A stretch of 38,782 bases of DNA from Flavobacteriales bacterium. Its GTDB lineage: Bacteria > Bacteroidota > Bacteroidia > Flavobacteriales_D > Parvicellaceae. A model generated the notes under the pieces. It ran no database searches. It saw nothing but the letters and a program-made list of their open reading frames with translations, and was not told the origin of the DNA. A program made the position numbers and the translations under genes. Positions 8,152-17,533 of the stretch are shown piece by piece (the first letter of the stretch is position 1; the number at the start of each line of letters is the position of its first letter). The DNA is taken from positions 1 through 38,782 of the forward strand of contig JADHMB010000010.1 in assembly GCA_016780365.1 (NCBI GenBank), written 5' to 3'.

Positions 8152-8292
8152 GTATTTATTAGATGACATCTCCTTTTTTTTGGAATTATTATTAATAATG
8201 AATTTTTAATAAGTCAAAGTTTAGTTAATTCTTTCAATTTTTAAGAAAATTAAATTCAACAGTTATTAAACCACAAAAAATTATGGCTATTT
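8152..8292. other. Rest of the divergent intergenic region between btuB-like gene and 8293 gene
   Basis: This is the remaining 141 bases between the riboswitch operon and the forward gene at 8293. It is very AT-rich and holds a 12-bp palindrome ATTATTAATAAT (8188-8199). I see no clear TAnnTTTG element for the forward gene and no RNA gene. Confidence 0.4.
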
Positions 8293-11178
8293 TTGAATAT
8301 AAACATAAAAATTTTGTCAAGAACAATTAAAATATTTTTTGTTACAATTTTATTGGCTTTAAACTTAAGCCCTAACTATTCACAAAACTCGTGGTCTACC
8401 TTAATAGATTCCGTTTCCACATTATCTTCCCCAAGAGCTGCTGATTTAAATTCTGACGGAACTAAAGATATTGTTCTTGGCGGTGGAACAGATTCTACTT
8501 ACAGTAACTATGGAGTTGTTGCATTGGACGGTGTTTCTGGTCAGTTACTTTGGAATCTTCCAACACCTGATGAGATTTTTACAAGTGCTGTTTTTAACGA
8601 TATTAATAACGATACTATTCCAGATGTTTTTATTGGAGGAAGAAATGCTCAGTTATATGCAATAGATGGTTCAAACGGTAATATTATTTGGGAATTCTTT
8701 CCACAAAATTCTGGATTAAATCCTGCAGACTCTGGATTATACAATTTTTATTCTTCTCAAATTTGTAATGATTTCGATGGAGATAATGTCCAAGATATTT
8801 TAGTTACCAACGGAGGAGATCACAAAGCTGCTCCCTTTGATCCAAGACCGCCAGGACATTTAATGCTTATAAGTGGAGCAACTGGAAATTTGATTGCAAA
8901 GGCCGTAAGTCCTGACAGTGCTGAAATATATAGTTCACCAGTAATTCTTTCACAAAGTGGTGTTATAAATACTGAAAGTATTGTATTTGGAACAGGTGGT
9001 GAACAGCATGGGGGTGGCATGTACGTTACTAATTTTACGGATTTATTAAATGGAGATATTTCTTCTTCAATAATTTTAACTACTCATCCAGCTAAAGGAT
9101 TTATTGCGCCAGCTTCACTAGCCGATGTTTCTGACGATGGATTTATTGATATTGTCGTTCAGTCTTTTTCTGGGAAATTATCTGCTTTTGACGGAATAAC
9201 TTTTCAAACACTTTGGTCTAAAAATTTTCCTGGTTGTGAATCCAGCGCAGCTCCTACTATTGGTAACTTTACTGGTGGGGACCTAGTACCTGATGTTTTT
9301 ACCGTCGTTTACCGTGGAACTAGTCCTACCTATTTTGATTTTTATCAAGTTATGTTAGACGGGTTAACTGGTGAAATATCTTGGATAGATAGTGTAGGAA
9401 GTATGCATTACTCATCATCTTCAGCTTTTGATGCTAATGGGGACGGTAGAGACGAAGTCTTGTTTAGTGTAAATTATATAAGTAGTTTTTTTTCTCATCA
9501 GTTAAAGATGGTTGATTTTCAGAACGATAGCGTAATGGATGTTACTTCACTAAATGCTGGTGTTAATCTTGGATGTTCTCCTTTAATAGAAGATTTAGAT
9601 GAGGATGGACTTCTTGAATTTATTTATACCTATAAGTACGACAGTTTAAATCCAAGCGCCTGGAATGGTTTTTATTTTAATAGAACGAATACAAATTTTA
9701 GTACGCCATACAGAGGAATTGCTTGGGGGGCATATATGGGAACATCTTTTAGTGGGAATTATACAAGAAATCTTTCATTATGTCCTAATTCTAATATGAT
9801 TTCTAGTTGGAACATAACCCAACCATCTTGTAACAATTTTAATGATGGTTCAGTTTATCCATCCATAATTAATAATTATCCAAATACTTATCTTTGGTCT
9901 GATGGTACAATAGGGGATACACTAAAAAATGTTTCTCAAGGACTTTATACTCTTTTTATAACAGATACCAATAATTGTGTTGAATACCATCAGTTTCAAT
10001 TAAATGATCCTTATGTAATTTCTTTTGGGAATATAACCCATAATAATTGCATTGGTGATTCTATAGGAACAGCCACAGTTGCTAGTTCTGGATGTGTGTG
10101 TCAGTTTAGTACCTGTACATACCTTTGGGACAATGGGTCTTTAATAAAACATGCAATCAATCTTCCTTCTGGAATGCAACATGTAATTATTACCCATCCA
10201 GACGGCTGTATAGTTGAAGATTCTATTTTTATAAATGATGGATTACCAGTTGTAGACAGTTCCTTAGTTAGTAATAAAAGCTGTTTTTATAGTAACGATG
10301 GACAAATTGAGCTTTTTCCAAACAATCCATCAACAACAAATTACACTTGGTCCAATAGTGCATCTCAAAATATTATTTCACAACTTAGTTCAGGCCCTTA
10401 TTGGGTTATTGTAAATAATACTTTTTGTTCAGATTCTCTTTATTTTAATATTTTATCTCCAGATTCTATTTTCGTTAATTATTCTTATCAAGATGTATTG
10501 TGTTATGGCGATTCTAATGGAACTGTAGAATTAAGTCCAACTTCTGGTTTTTCTCCATTTAGTTATGTAATGGACGGAATTATTTACAGTGATTCTTTGT
10601 TCGAAAACCTTTCTATTGGTAATTACCAGTTTTATTTAAAGGATTCTTCAAATTGCAATTCAGATACTGTAAATTTAGTAATTAACCAGCCAGATTCTTT
10701 AGAAGTGACATTTACTGTCGTTCCAGAATCTGATTCAGGATTTTTTGATGGATCGGTAATTGCTAGTGGTTTTGGTGGAACGTCACCTTACTTTTACACA
10801 TGGTCACATAATCCTAACATAAATGATTCTATAATTCTATACCTATCCAATGATTATTATACATTAAACTTAAGCGATCTTAATGGATGTCAATTATTAG
10901 ATTCTGTCTATGTGGGAATAGTTTCAGATAATAATCTCCTATCCAATGATTTTTTAAAAATTTACCCAATTCCATCTACTGGAAATATTTATTTAAATAA
11001 CTATTCTAATGAGCTTATTAGTATTAAGATATTTGATCTTTCTGGCAAGCTAGTCAAAAAATCCTTTTTAGTAAATCCTTTTGATAAGTATGCTATTTCT
11101 CTCCCAAAAGGACACTTTGTGGCAGAGATAAAAAATAGAAACTCATTAAGTTTTCAAAAAATCATTATCCTTGATTAA
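8293..11178 (+). CDS. Large T9SS surface protein: beta-propeller, SprB-like repeats, sorting domain
   Basis: A 961-residue secreted protein. The TTG at 8293 is chosen because no in-frame ATG exists after the TAA at 8251; a second TTG at 8314 is possible. A signal peptide ends near residue 31 (PNYSQ). Residues about 45-460 form an FG-GAP/VCBS-type propeller with calcium-loop motifs such as DLNSDGTKDI, DFDGDNVQDI, DANGDGRDEV and DLDEDGLLEF. Five SprB-like repeats follow, starting near 507, 580, 657, 730 and 807 and spaced about 75 residues apart (for example PSCNNFNDGSVYPS and VLCYGDSNGTVELSP). The last 75 residues are a T9SS sorting domain (KIYPIPSTGNIYL). It is likely an adhesin-like or binding surface protein. 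The end overlaps the next gene by 8 bases. Confidence 0.85.
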   Translation: MNINIKILSRTIKIFFVTILLALNLSPNYSQNSWSTLIDSVSTLSSPRAADLNSDGTKDIVLGGGTDSTYSNYGVVALDGVSGQLLWNLPTPDEIFTSAVFNDINNDTIPDVFIGGRNAQLYAIDGSNGNIIWEFFPQNSGLNPADSGLYNFYSSQICNDFDGDNVQDILVTNGGDHKAAPFDPRPPGHLMLISGATGNLIAKAVSPDSAEIYSSPVILSQSGVINTESIVFGTGGEQHGGGMYVTNFTDLLNGDISSSIILTTHPAKGFIAPASLADVSDDGFIDIVVQSFSGKLSAFDGITFQTLWSKNFPGCESSAAPTIGNFTGGDLVPDVFTVVYRGTSPTYFDFYQVMLDGLTGEISWIDSVGSMHYSSSSAFDANGDGRDEVLFSVNYISSFFSHQLKMVDFQNDSVMDVTSLNAGVNLGCSPLIEDLDEDGLLEFIYTYKYDSLNPSAWNGFYFNRTNTNFSTPYRGIAWGAYMGTSFSGNYTRNLSLCPNSNMISSWNITQPSCNNFNDGSVYPSIINNYPNTYLWSDGTIGDTLKNVSQGLYTLFITDTNNCVEYHQFQLNDPYVISFGNITHNNCIGDSIGTATVASSGCVCQFSTCTYLWDNGSLIKHAINLPSGMQHVIITHPDGCIVEDSIFINDGLPVVDSSLVSNKSCFYSNDGQIELFPNNPSTTNYTWSNSASQNIISQLSSGPYWVIVNNTFCSDSLYFNILSPDSIFVNYSYQDVLCYGDSNGTVELSPTSGFSPFSYVMDGIIYSDSLFENLSIGNYQFYLKDSSNCNSDTVNLVINQPDSLEVTFTVVPESDSGFFDGSVIASGFGGTSPYFYTWSHNPNINDSIILYLSNDYYTLNLSDLNGCQLLDSVYVGIVSDNNLLSNDFLKIYPIPSTGNIYLNNYSNELISIKIFDLSGKLVKKSFLVNPFDKYAISLPKGHFVAEIKNRNSLSFQKIIILD

Positions 11179-12853
11179 GATATTTCGAATAAATTTTTTA
11201 TTTCTCATTTTTTCTAGTATTTCTTGTTCTCAAACTAGTAATTCTGCAAATAATCTTGATTCAAAATCTATGGTTGTTTCCGCACATCCATTAGCAAGTG
11301 AGGTAGGTATAAATATTTTAAAAAAAGGTGGTAATGCTGCAGATGCAACAATTGCTGTCCAATTTGCATTAGCAGTAGTTTACCCTTCAGCAGGAAATAT
11401 TGGTGGAGGAGGTTTCTTTGTTTATAGATCAAAAGATGGTCAATGTTCTACTCTAGATTTTAGAGAGAAAGCACCTTTGACGTCGACAAGAGATATGTAT
11501 TTAGACTCGAGTAATAACGTGATAAAAAATTTAAGTCTTTATAGCCATCTTGCAGTAGGTGTTCCAGGCACTGTGGATGGAATGGTAAATATTCACAAAA
11601 AATATGGTCAATTACCATGGAAAGAATTAGTGCAGCCAGCTATTGATTTGGCAACCAATGGATTTGAATTGACAAGATTGGAGGCTAATAAATTAAATCG
11701 ATTCAATAAAACAAAGGGTAAAATAAATAAGAATTCAGAATATTATAAAGAACATTTTTCCGAAGGCGATTCAATTTTTCTCCCACAGTTGTCAAAGACT
11801 TTAATTCTAATTAGAGACCATAAAAGAGCTGGGTTTTACAGTGGGGAAACAGCTGAAATGTTGGTTAAGGAAATGAGTCTCAATGGCGGGAAGATTACTC
11901 AACAGGATTTAGATTCTTATCAAAGTATTTGGAGAGACCCTACAATATGTTTTTATAAGGGCCATAAAATTATAAGTATGTCACCTCCATCTAGTGGAGG
12001 GATTCTTTTGACACAAATGTTAAAAATGGCTGAGCATTTTCCATTGCGAGATTTTGGGTTCCATTCTTTAAAATCTATTCATGTAATGACGGAAATTGAA
12101 AAACTTTCTTTCGCAGATAGAGCAAAACACCTTGGAGATCCAGATTTTTATAAAGTCCCAGAAAAATCATTAATCGACTCTTTATATCTTCTAGAAAGGA
12201 GTAATAAAATAAATATAGACTCTACACTTTTAAGTAGTGGTATTTATGCAGGTGAATTTAATTTAAACGAAAGTGAAGAAACTACTCATTTTTCTATTGT
12301 GGATGAATATGGCAATGCATCTTCACTTACAACAACTTTAAATGGTTCATTTGGAAGTGGAATAATTGTTGACGGTGCAGGTTTTTTATTGAACAATGAA
12401 ATGGACGATTTTAGCATTCAACCGGGTTATCCAAATATGTATGGTTTGATTGGAGGGGAAGCCAATGCTGTGGAACCTAGCAAAAGAATGCTAAGCTCTA
12501 TGACTCCAACAATATTAGAAAAAGATGGGAATCTTTTTATGGTTTTAGGAACACCAGGAGGATCTACAATTATAACTGCTGTTTTTCAAACAATTATTAA
12601 TGTTGTAGATTATGACATGAGTATTGAACAAGCAGTAAATTCTCCAAGATTTCACCACCAGTGGTATCCTGACGAAATTAAATTAGAGAAAGACATTGCC
12701 AAAGATTCTAACTTAATTATTCAGTTAAAAGCGATGAATCATCAACTTAATTTTGTTTCCTCTATGAACAGAGTAGATGCTATTTTAGTCAAAAAAAATA
12801 AGTATTTTGGAGGAGCTGATAATAGGGGAGATGACCATGTTTCTTTTTTTTAA
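11171..12853 (+). CDS. ggt: Gamma-glutamyltransferase, lipoprotein-anchored
   Basis: A 560-residue gamma-glutamyltransferase (EC 2.3.2.2 / 3.4.19.13) that cleaves glutathione and other gamma-glutamyl compounds. Family blocks are clear: GGNAADATIAVQFALAV, NIGGGGFFVYR, FREKAP, SMSPPSSGGI, EKLSFADRAKHLGD and MTPTILEKDG. The self-cleavage site precedes Thr371 in EETTHFSIVDEYGN; this Thr becomes the N-terminal nucleophile of the small subunit. GSFGSGI and GTPGGSTI complete the active site. The N-terminus is a lipoprotein-type signal (FLIFSSISCSQ, Cys19), which suggests periplasmic membrane anchoring. Translation starts at TTG 11171 inside the end of the previous gene, so the two are probably coupled. 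It would supply amino acids from peptides. Confidence 0.93.
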   Translation: MIKIFRINFLFLIFSSISCSQTSNSANNLDSKSMVVSAHPLASEVGINILKKGGNAADATIAVQFALAVVYPSAGNIGGGGFFVYRSKDGQCSTLDFREKAPLTSTRDMYLDSSNNVIKNLSLYSHLAVGVPGTVDGMVNIHKKYGQLPWKELVQPAIDLATNGFELTRLEANKLNRFNKTKGKINKNSEYYKEHFSEGDSIFLPQLSKTLILIRDHKRAGFYSGETAEMLVKEMSLNGGKITQQDLDSYQSIWRDPTICFYKGHKIISMSPPSSGGILLTQMLKMAEHFPLRDFGFHSLKSIHVMTEIEKLSFADRAKHLGDPDFYKVPEKSLIDSLYLLERSNKINIDSTLLSSGIYAGEFNLNESEETTHFSIVDEYGNASSLTTTLNGSFGSGIIVDGAGFLLNNEMDDFSIQPGYPNMYGLIGGEANAVEPSKRMLSSMTPTILEKDGNLFMVLGTPGGSTIITAVFQTIINVVDYDMSIEQAVNSPRFHHQWYPDEIKLEKDIAKDSNLIIQLKAMNHQLNFVSSMNRVDAILVKKNKYFGGADNRGDDHVSFF

Positions 12854-12913
12854 AAACTTTCTATAAACATTTAATATCTAAGTAATTTTTTTGTACATAT
12901 TTGCCGCAAAAAA

Positions 12914-14362
12914 ATGAATATTTTTATTGTAGGATCAGGAATAGGAGGTATGGCCTGTGCAGCAGTTTTGGCCAGTAAAGGCATAAATGTTAAAATTTTA
13001 GAACAAAACAATAATGTTGGAGGCAAAGCAGGAAATATTCAGAAAAACGGATACGAGTTCGATACCGGTCCTAGTTTATTGACTTATCCCGATTGGTTTG
13101 ACGACTTGTTTAAATCATGCGGTAAAAACCCTAGAGACTATTTTAGTTATATTAAGTTAGATAATGTAACTAGATATTTTTTTGAAAAAGGGAAATTTGT
13201 AGATGTATTAGGGGAATTAGAGGACACTGCTGATAATTTTGAAAGAGAGCTAGGCGTTGAAAAACAAATGTTTTTAAAATATTTTAAAAAGTGGGAAAAT
13301 ATTTATGAAATTTCAGAAGAAGTTTTTTTAAAAGGCGATTTAAAAATCGATTTAAATTTCATTAAAAATGCAGTAAAATGGATAGCAATTTCTGGATTCT
13401 CAAATATTTTTAAATCAATGGCAACCTACAACAAGAGGTTGCAAAATCCTGAATTAGAAAAAATCATGAATAGGTTTGCTACCTATACAGGATCTTCCCC
13501 ATATAAAACCCCAGCTTTTATGAATCAGCTTGCTGTGGTTGAAATGGTTTTGGGAGGGTTCTATCCAAAAGGTGGTATTTTTAATATTCCAAAAGCTTTG
13601 GAAAGTCTATGTTTAGATTTAGGAGTAGAGTTTGAGTTTAATTGCAAAATTGAAAAAATTAATGTTCTGAAAAGTAAAATTGAAATATTTTCCAACCAAA
13701 AAAGATTCTCTACTAAAAAGCTAGTCTCAAACATAGATTATTACACCACCCAGCATTTATTAGGAAGCAAGTCTAGAAAATCAAGAACTATATTATCAAC
13801 TTCTGCAATTGTGTTTTACTGGGGAATAAAATCTGAATTTAACCAACTTAAACTACATAATATTATTTTTTCAGAAGATTATAAAAAAGAATTTTCTGAG
13901 ATATTTAAGGACTCAAATATACCTAAAGATCCTACGATTTATATTAATATTTCTTCAAAAATTGATTCTAAACATGCGCCAAAGGGCTCTGAGAATTGGT
14001 TTGTGATGATTAATGTTCCTTCTCAAAAAAATCTAATTTCAGATAATCAAATTAAATTGATAAAAGACTTAGTTATCAAAAATGTTTATAATAAATTTGA
14101 AGTAAATATTGAGAATTTAATAGAGTTTGAACAAATCCTGACACCTAATAAACTATTTAAGAAAACAGGATCCTATTTAGGCTCTTTATACGGAAATCAC
14201 CAGAATTCTATTTATTCAATCATGAAAAGAAAGCAAAATCAAGATCAAAAAATAAAAGATTTGTACTATGTTGGAGGAACTGTTCATCCTGGAGGGGGAA
14301 TGCCTCTTGCTTTAAGATCGGGCGTCAACACTGCAAATAAAATTATAAATGAAATTTTCTAG
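12914..14362 (+). CDS. crtD: CrtI-family carotenoid desaturase, probably 1-hydroxycarotenoid 3,4-desaturase CrtD
   Basis: A 482-residue FAD enzyme of the phytoene desaturase family. The N-terminus has the dinucleotide-binding motif GSGIGGMACAAVLASKG and then EQNNNVGGKAGN and FDTGPSLLTYP. The C-terminus has the family signature YVGGTVHPGGGMPLALRSG. CrtI (phytoene desaturase) and CrtD (hydroxycarotenoid 3,4-desaturase) are close relatives. CrtD is favoured because the gene overlaps a cruF-like hydratase gene by 14 bases, and this pair makes the hydroxylated, extra-desaturated end group of saproxanthin or myxol in Flavobacteria. No crtB or crtY is in the window, which also argues against the core CrtI. 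It acts at the inner membrane. Confidence 0.82.
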   Translation: MNIFIVGSGIGGMACAAVLASKGINVKILEQNNNVGGKAGNIQKNGYEFDTGPSLLTYPDWFDDLFKSCGKNPRDYFSYIKLDNVTRYFFEKGKFVDVLGELEDTADNFERELGVEKQMFLKYFKKWENIYEISEEVFLKGDLKIDLNFIKNAVKWIAISGFSNIFKSMATYNKRLQNPELEKIMNRFATYTGSSPYKTPAFMNQLAVVEMVLGGFYPKGGIFNIPKALESLCLDLGVEFEFNCKIEKINVLKSKIEIFSNQKRFSTKKLVSNIDYYTTQHLLGSKSRKSRTILSTSAIVFYWGIKSEFNQLKLHNIIFSEDYKKEFSEIFKDSNIPKDPTIYINISSKIDSKHAPKGSENWFVMINVPSQKNLISDNQIKLIKDLVIKNVYNKFEVNIENLIEFEQILTPNKLFKKTGSYLGSLYGNHQNSIYSIMKRKQNQDQKIKDLYYVGGTVHPGGGMPLALRSGVNTANKIINEIF

Positions 14363-14972
14363 AACCTTTAGTTTTGATATTGTATTTATTGCAATAATCC
14401 ATATTGCTGGAATTATCGGAATTCGTTTATTTCCAGAACTATTTCTTAAAACCTCTTTTATTTCTATTGTTATTCCTTTATCGTTATTCCTCTACAGAGT
14501 AAAACCAAATAGAAAAGACTCTATTTTAATGTCTTTGGTTTATATAATTGCTTTTTTCTCTGAATGGATAGGAGTTTGTTTTGGTTGGTTATTTGGTGAT
14601 TATACTTATGGGGATTCCTTAGGATTTAAATTGGATGGTGTTCCTATAATTATGGGAGCAAATTGGCTTTTACTATGTTTGGTTTCAAGAGAATTAGTTG
14701 GTAAATTATTTTCTAATAACTTTCTTATAATTATAACATCCTCTTTATTGATGGTTTTAATAGATGTTTTAATGGAGCCACTTTCTAACCAATTAGATTT
14801 TTGGTCTTGGAAAAATAATGTAATTCCATTTTCAAATTATATTGACTGGTTTTTAGTGGCAATTTTGAATCAAACTATATTTTCATATTTAGATTATAAA
14901 TCCGACATGTCTTCTTGGTCCTTAGGATATATTACAATCCTTATCTTGTTTTTCTTTTCGTTTTATATTTGA
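14349..14972 (+). CDS. cruF: Carotenoid hydratase, CruF-like (DUF422) membrane protein
   Basis: A 207-residue integral membrane protein with about six or seven predicted membrane helices. Family marks include the central GVPIIMGANWLLLC block, then LIDVLMEPLSNQLDFWSW and PFSNYIDWFLVA, which are typical of the CruF / bisanhydrobacterioruberin hydratase family. These enzymes add water to the terminal double bond of an acyclic carotenoid end to give a 1-hydroxy group, which CrtD then desaturates at C3-C4. It overlaps the crtD-like gene by 14 bases, and its TGA overlaps the next ATG (TGATG form), pointing to coupled translation. The exact carotenoid substrate cannot be read from sequence. Confidence 0.8.
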   Translation: MKFSRTFSFDIVFIAIIHIAGIIGIRLFPELFLKTSFISIVIPLSLFLYRVKPNRKDSILMSLVYIIAFFSEWIGVCFGWLFGDYTYGDSLGFKLDGVPIIMGANWLLLCLVSRELVGKLFSNNFLIIITSSLLMVLIDVLMEPLSNQLDFWSWKNNVIPFSNYIDWFLVAILNQTIFSYLDYKSDMSSWSLGYITILILFFFSFYI

Positions 14973-16087
14973 TGAATTACAGTTATTGGGAAAATAAAGA
15001 ATGGTTTAATGGCAATGACTTTACTATTGTTGGTAGTGGAATAGTAGGACTAACATGTGCTATTTCTTTACGTGAAAAATATCCAAATTCTAAAATAATT
15101 ATTTTAGAAAAAGGAGTCCTTCCTCAGGGTGGTAGTACAAAAAATGCAGGATTTGCATGTTTTGGAAGCGTTTCAGAGCTTCTTAGTGATTTAAAAACAC
15201 ATTCTTCTCAAGAGGTTGTTCAGTTGGTGTCTAGTCGCTGGAAAGGATTAAAAACGCTAAGAAAAATTGTAGGAGATAAAAACTTGGATTATCAGCACAA
15301 CTTTGGATACGAGCTTTTTCTGGATAATAATTCTTTTGAAGAATCTGTCAATAAGATTTATGATATTAATGAATTATTATATCCTTTATTTGGAGAGAAT
15401 GTTTTTAATGTAGAAGACAATAAGTTTAGTTTTGAAAATTGTATTCCCAAGTACATAATGAATAGTTTTGAGGGGCAAATAGACACAGGGAAAATGATGT
15501 CCTATCTTCTTAAAATTTGCCTTCAAAGTGGAGTAAAAATTTTAAATAACACCTCTGTCGATAATTATTCTGAGAATAATAGCATTGTAAAAGTCCACAC
15601 TAATAATGGCGATTTTTCTACTTCCAAATTATTATTTGCAACTAATGGATTTTCAAAAAAACTAATGGATGAAAATATAGTTCCAGCTAGGGCACAAGTG
15701 TTGGTAACAAAACCTATTAAAAATTTAAAAGTAAAAGGAACTTTTCATTTGGAGCAAGGATATTATTATTTTAGGAATATTGACCAAAGAATTTTAATTG
15801 GAGGTGGAAGAAATTTAGATTTTAAAACCGAGTCCACTATGGAGTTTGGTAACACTGATTTAATTCAATCAAAACTTGAGAACTTACTAAGAAATACTAT
15901 CCTTCCAAATATTAATTTTGAAATCGATTATTCTTGGAGTGGAATTATGGGAATTGGAGATAAAAAGAAGCCAATTTTGAAACAATTATCTAGTAACGTT
16001 TCTTGTGGAGTTAGACTTGGAGGTATGGGCGTTGCTATAGGAGCTTCTGTTGGAAAGGATTTAGCAGATTTAGTATATAAAAGCTAG
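14972..16087 (+). CDS. FAD-dependent oxidoreductase of the DadA/DAO family
   Basis: A 371-residue protein starting at the ATG at 14972, which overlaps the cruF-like stop. A longer reading from 14915 adds 19 residues that lie wholly inside cruF and is not preferred. An FAD-binding Rossmann motif lies near residues 18-45 (FTIVGSGIVGLTCAISLRE, then IIILEKG), followed by GGSTKNAGFACFGS. Late blocks RILIGGGRN, YSWSGIMGIGDKKKP and LGGMGVAIGASVGKDLADL are typical of glycine/D-amino-acid oxidase relatives. The natural substrate is unknown. Its tight coupling to two carotenoid genes raises a role in carotenoid modification, but this may be simple operon sharing. The stop shares CTAG with the convergent gene. 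Confidence 0.8.
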   Translation: MNYSYWENKEWFNGNDFTIVGSGIVGLTCAISLREKYPNSKIIILEKGVLPQGGSTKNAGFACFGSVSELLSDLKTHSSQEVVQLVSSRWKGLKTLRKIVGDKNLDYQHNFGYELFLDNNSFEESVNKIYDINELLYPLFGENVFNVEDNKFSFENCIPKYIMNSFEGQIDTGKMMSYLLKICLQSGVKILNNTSVDNYSENNSIVKVHTNNGDFSTSKLLFATNGFSKKLMDENIVPARAQVLVTKPIKNLKVKGTFHLEQGYYYFRNIDQRILIGGGRNLDFKTESTMEFGNTDLIQSKLENLLRNTILPNINFEIDYSWSGIMGIGDKKKPILKQLSSNVSCGVRLGGMGVAIGASVGKDLADLVYKS

Positions 16088-17433
16088 TTGCTTTTGACCA
16101 CTTTATAGCTTAATATCCTGTCACACAAGTTTAGAGGGTCTTTGTAATACATTTTTAAAATATATTCATTGTTACTTTCAAAATGAGCTCCTTCAATCTT
16201 TCTTGTACTAATTCCATCACTGTTTTTCAATATATATATATAATTGTAATAACCTTGTTTTAATAAGCATTTGTTCTGGTAATAATTATTTATGGTATCA
16301 TAAGTCATTAAAAAATCATTATCTATGGCCCAATTAGTGAGTTGTCCAAAAAGATAAATACTATCGTTTTTAATTTGCTTCATGGGCAATCTGAAATTAA
16401 CCATTCCGTAATCTGCTTGTGAATTAGCATCGTCAAAATCATAAGTTCTAATAAAAAACCTGCCGTTCATATCTTTGTATTGAAGATATTGTTTGTAAGA
16501 TCTTCTTACATCTTTTTTTAAGTTGATATTGAAAATTGTATCATTAAATACCATATTCTCAATTCTTTGACTGCCATTTCTAAAAGAACTCATGTCAAAA
16601 AATCTAAACTCATTTCCTCCATTAAAAATTTGGTCATCTGAAGGAAGGAATACTAATTTATTTTCTTTAATAAAATTTGGTCCAGATAACCAATACTGGT
16701 CAAATTCTTGATGGTTTTGCTGGATATTAATAGAAATATTTTCATATGGGTCTACAATGTCGTTAGAATTGTAAGTGCATTCCATTTCAAAAGCTTGTAA
16801 GTATTTACTTTGTTCAACGTCTCTAGATTTATCTACAAGAAAATTAATGGTAGAGATTTGTTCACTAACATAGAATTTTAGAGTTGCCAAAGGATTTTCT
16901 GCTTGTCCTTCTATGAATATTTTTAATATGTAGTTGCCTGAAATTAAAAAATCTGTATTGTTGTTGGGGAGTTCAAAATTGTAGTTTACATATTGTTGAA
17001 CTGGGCCATAAGAGATTTCTTGGTTCTCTATATAGTCTATGTCAAAGCCATCTATAGCATCCATTGTTAAAATATCACTTTTCTTCCAGTCTTTATTACA
17101 ATGAATTATTTCATACTGAATTGATTCACCATGATTTCTTAATAAGTCAAAATTTATAATAATTGGGATTTTAGAATTCATATTATATAATGGCTCACCC
17201 AGTATTAATGATCTTGTGCTAAAAGTTAGACTTTTAAAATCTTTGGAGAATATTTTTTGCTCAAAAGGAAGTTCTTCCTTTTTTAAAAGGCTCTTATTTT
17301 CTTGGTTTTCAGAGTTAACATAGTAGTCGTCAACTACTTGTAGTTTTTGTTTCATCATACAATTATTCACCAACACAACAAATGCAAATAATATTAATTC
17401 TAGTCTCAAGCTATTGCTATTATTTATAATCAT
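16084..17433 (-). CDS. Type IX secretion system plug protein (DUF5103)
   Basis: A 449-residue exported protein of the DUF5103 family. Recognisable blocks are LILGEPLYNMNSKIPIIINFD, YEIIHCNKDWKKSD, QQYVNYNFELPNNN and ISGNYILKIF in the first half, then FNGGNEFRFFDMSS and QADYGMVNFRLPM in the second. In Flavobacterium the family member closes the periplasm-facing end of the SprA translocon when no cargo is moving. The N-terminus has a hydrophobic segment (LELILFAFVVLVNNC) that could be a cleaved or lipoprotein-type signal; a start at one of the Met residues at 27-28 is unlikely because it would drop the signal. It fits the five predicted T9SS cargo proteins in this window. It is divergent from nqrA and convergent with the FAD oxidoreductase. 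Confidence 0.85.
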   Translation of the reverse strand: MIINNSNSLRLELILFAFVVLVNNCMMKQKLQVVDDYYVNSENQENKSLLKKEELPFEQKIFSKDFKSLTFSTRSLILGEPLYNMNSKIPIIINFDLLRNHGESIQYEIIHCNKDWKKSDILTMDAIDGFDIDYIENQEISYGPVQQYVNYNFELPNNNTDFLISGNYILKIFIEGQAENPLATLKFYVSEQISTINFLVDKSRDVEQSKYLQAFEMECTYNSNDIVDPYENISINIQQNHQEFDQYWLSGPNFIKENKLVFLPSDDQIFNGGNEFRFFDMSSFRNGSQRIENMVFNDTIFNINLKKDVRRSYKQYLQYKDMNGRFFIRTYDFDDANSQADYGMVNFRLPMKQIKNDSIYLFGQLTNWAIDNDFLMTYDTINNYYQNKCLLKQGYYNYIYILKNSDGISTRKIEGAHFESNNEYILKMYYKDPLNLCDRILSYKVVKSN

Positions 17434-17473
17434 TCTAAATTAGATATTGTTTAGTAATATTACTCTTCACTAA

Positions 17474-17504
17474 ATTGTAAAACAATACAAATTTATAAAT
17501 TTGT
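17474..17504 (+). promoter_or_regulatory. Promoter of the nqr operon within an 18-bp palindrome (bidirectional)
   Basis: TAAATTTG at 17496-17503 is an exact Bacteroidetes -7 element (TAnnTTTG), with ATTG at 17474-17477 as the -33 element 18 bases earlier. The -7 element is the right half of the perfect palindrome ACAAATTTATAAATTTGT (17487-17504). The same -7 therefore faces the T9SS plug gene on the minus strand (17488-17495). A start site near 17510 would exclude the TTG at 17501 as the nqrA start and supports ATG 17534. Confidence 0.65.
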
Positions 17505-17533
17505 TATCTATTAAAATTCAATTTTCATCATTT

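Noticed and set aside
8188-8199. Palindrome ATTATTAATAAT as an operator
   Set aside because: A 12-bp pure A/T palindrome is expected by chance in such AT-rich spacers.
8283-8328. ATG at 8283 as start of the 961-residue protein
   Set aside because: It is out of frame and meets a stop after 15 codons, so TTG 8293 (or 8314) is preferred.
14915-14971. Upstream start for the FAD oxidoreductase at 14915
   Set aside because: The added 19 residues lie inside cruF and precede a good ATG in the coupled TGATG arrangement at 14972.
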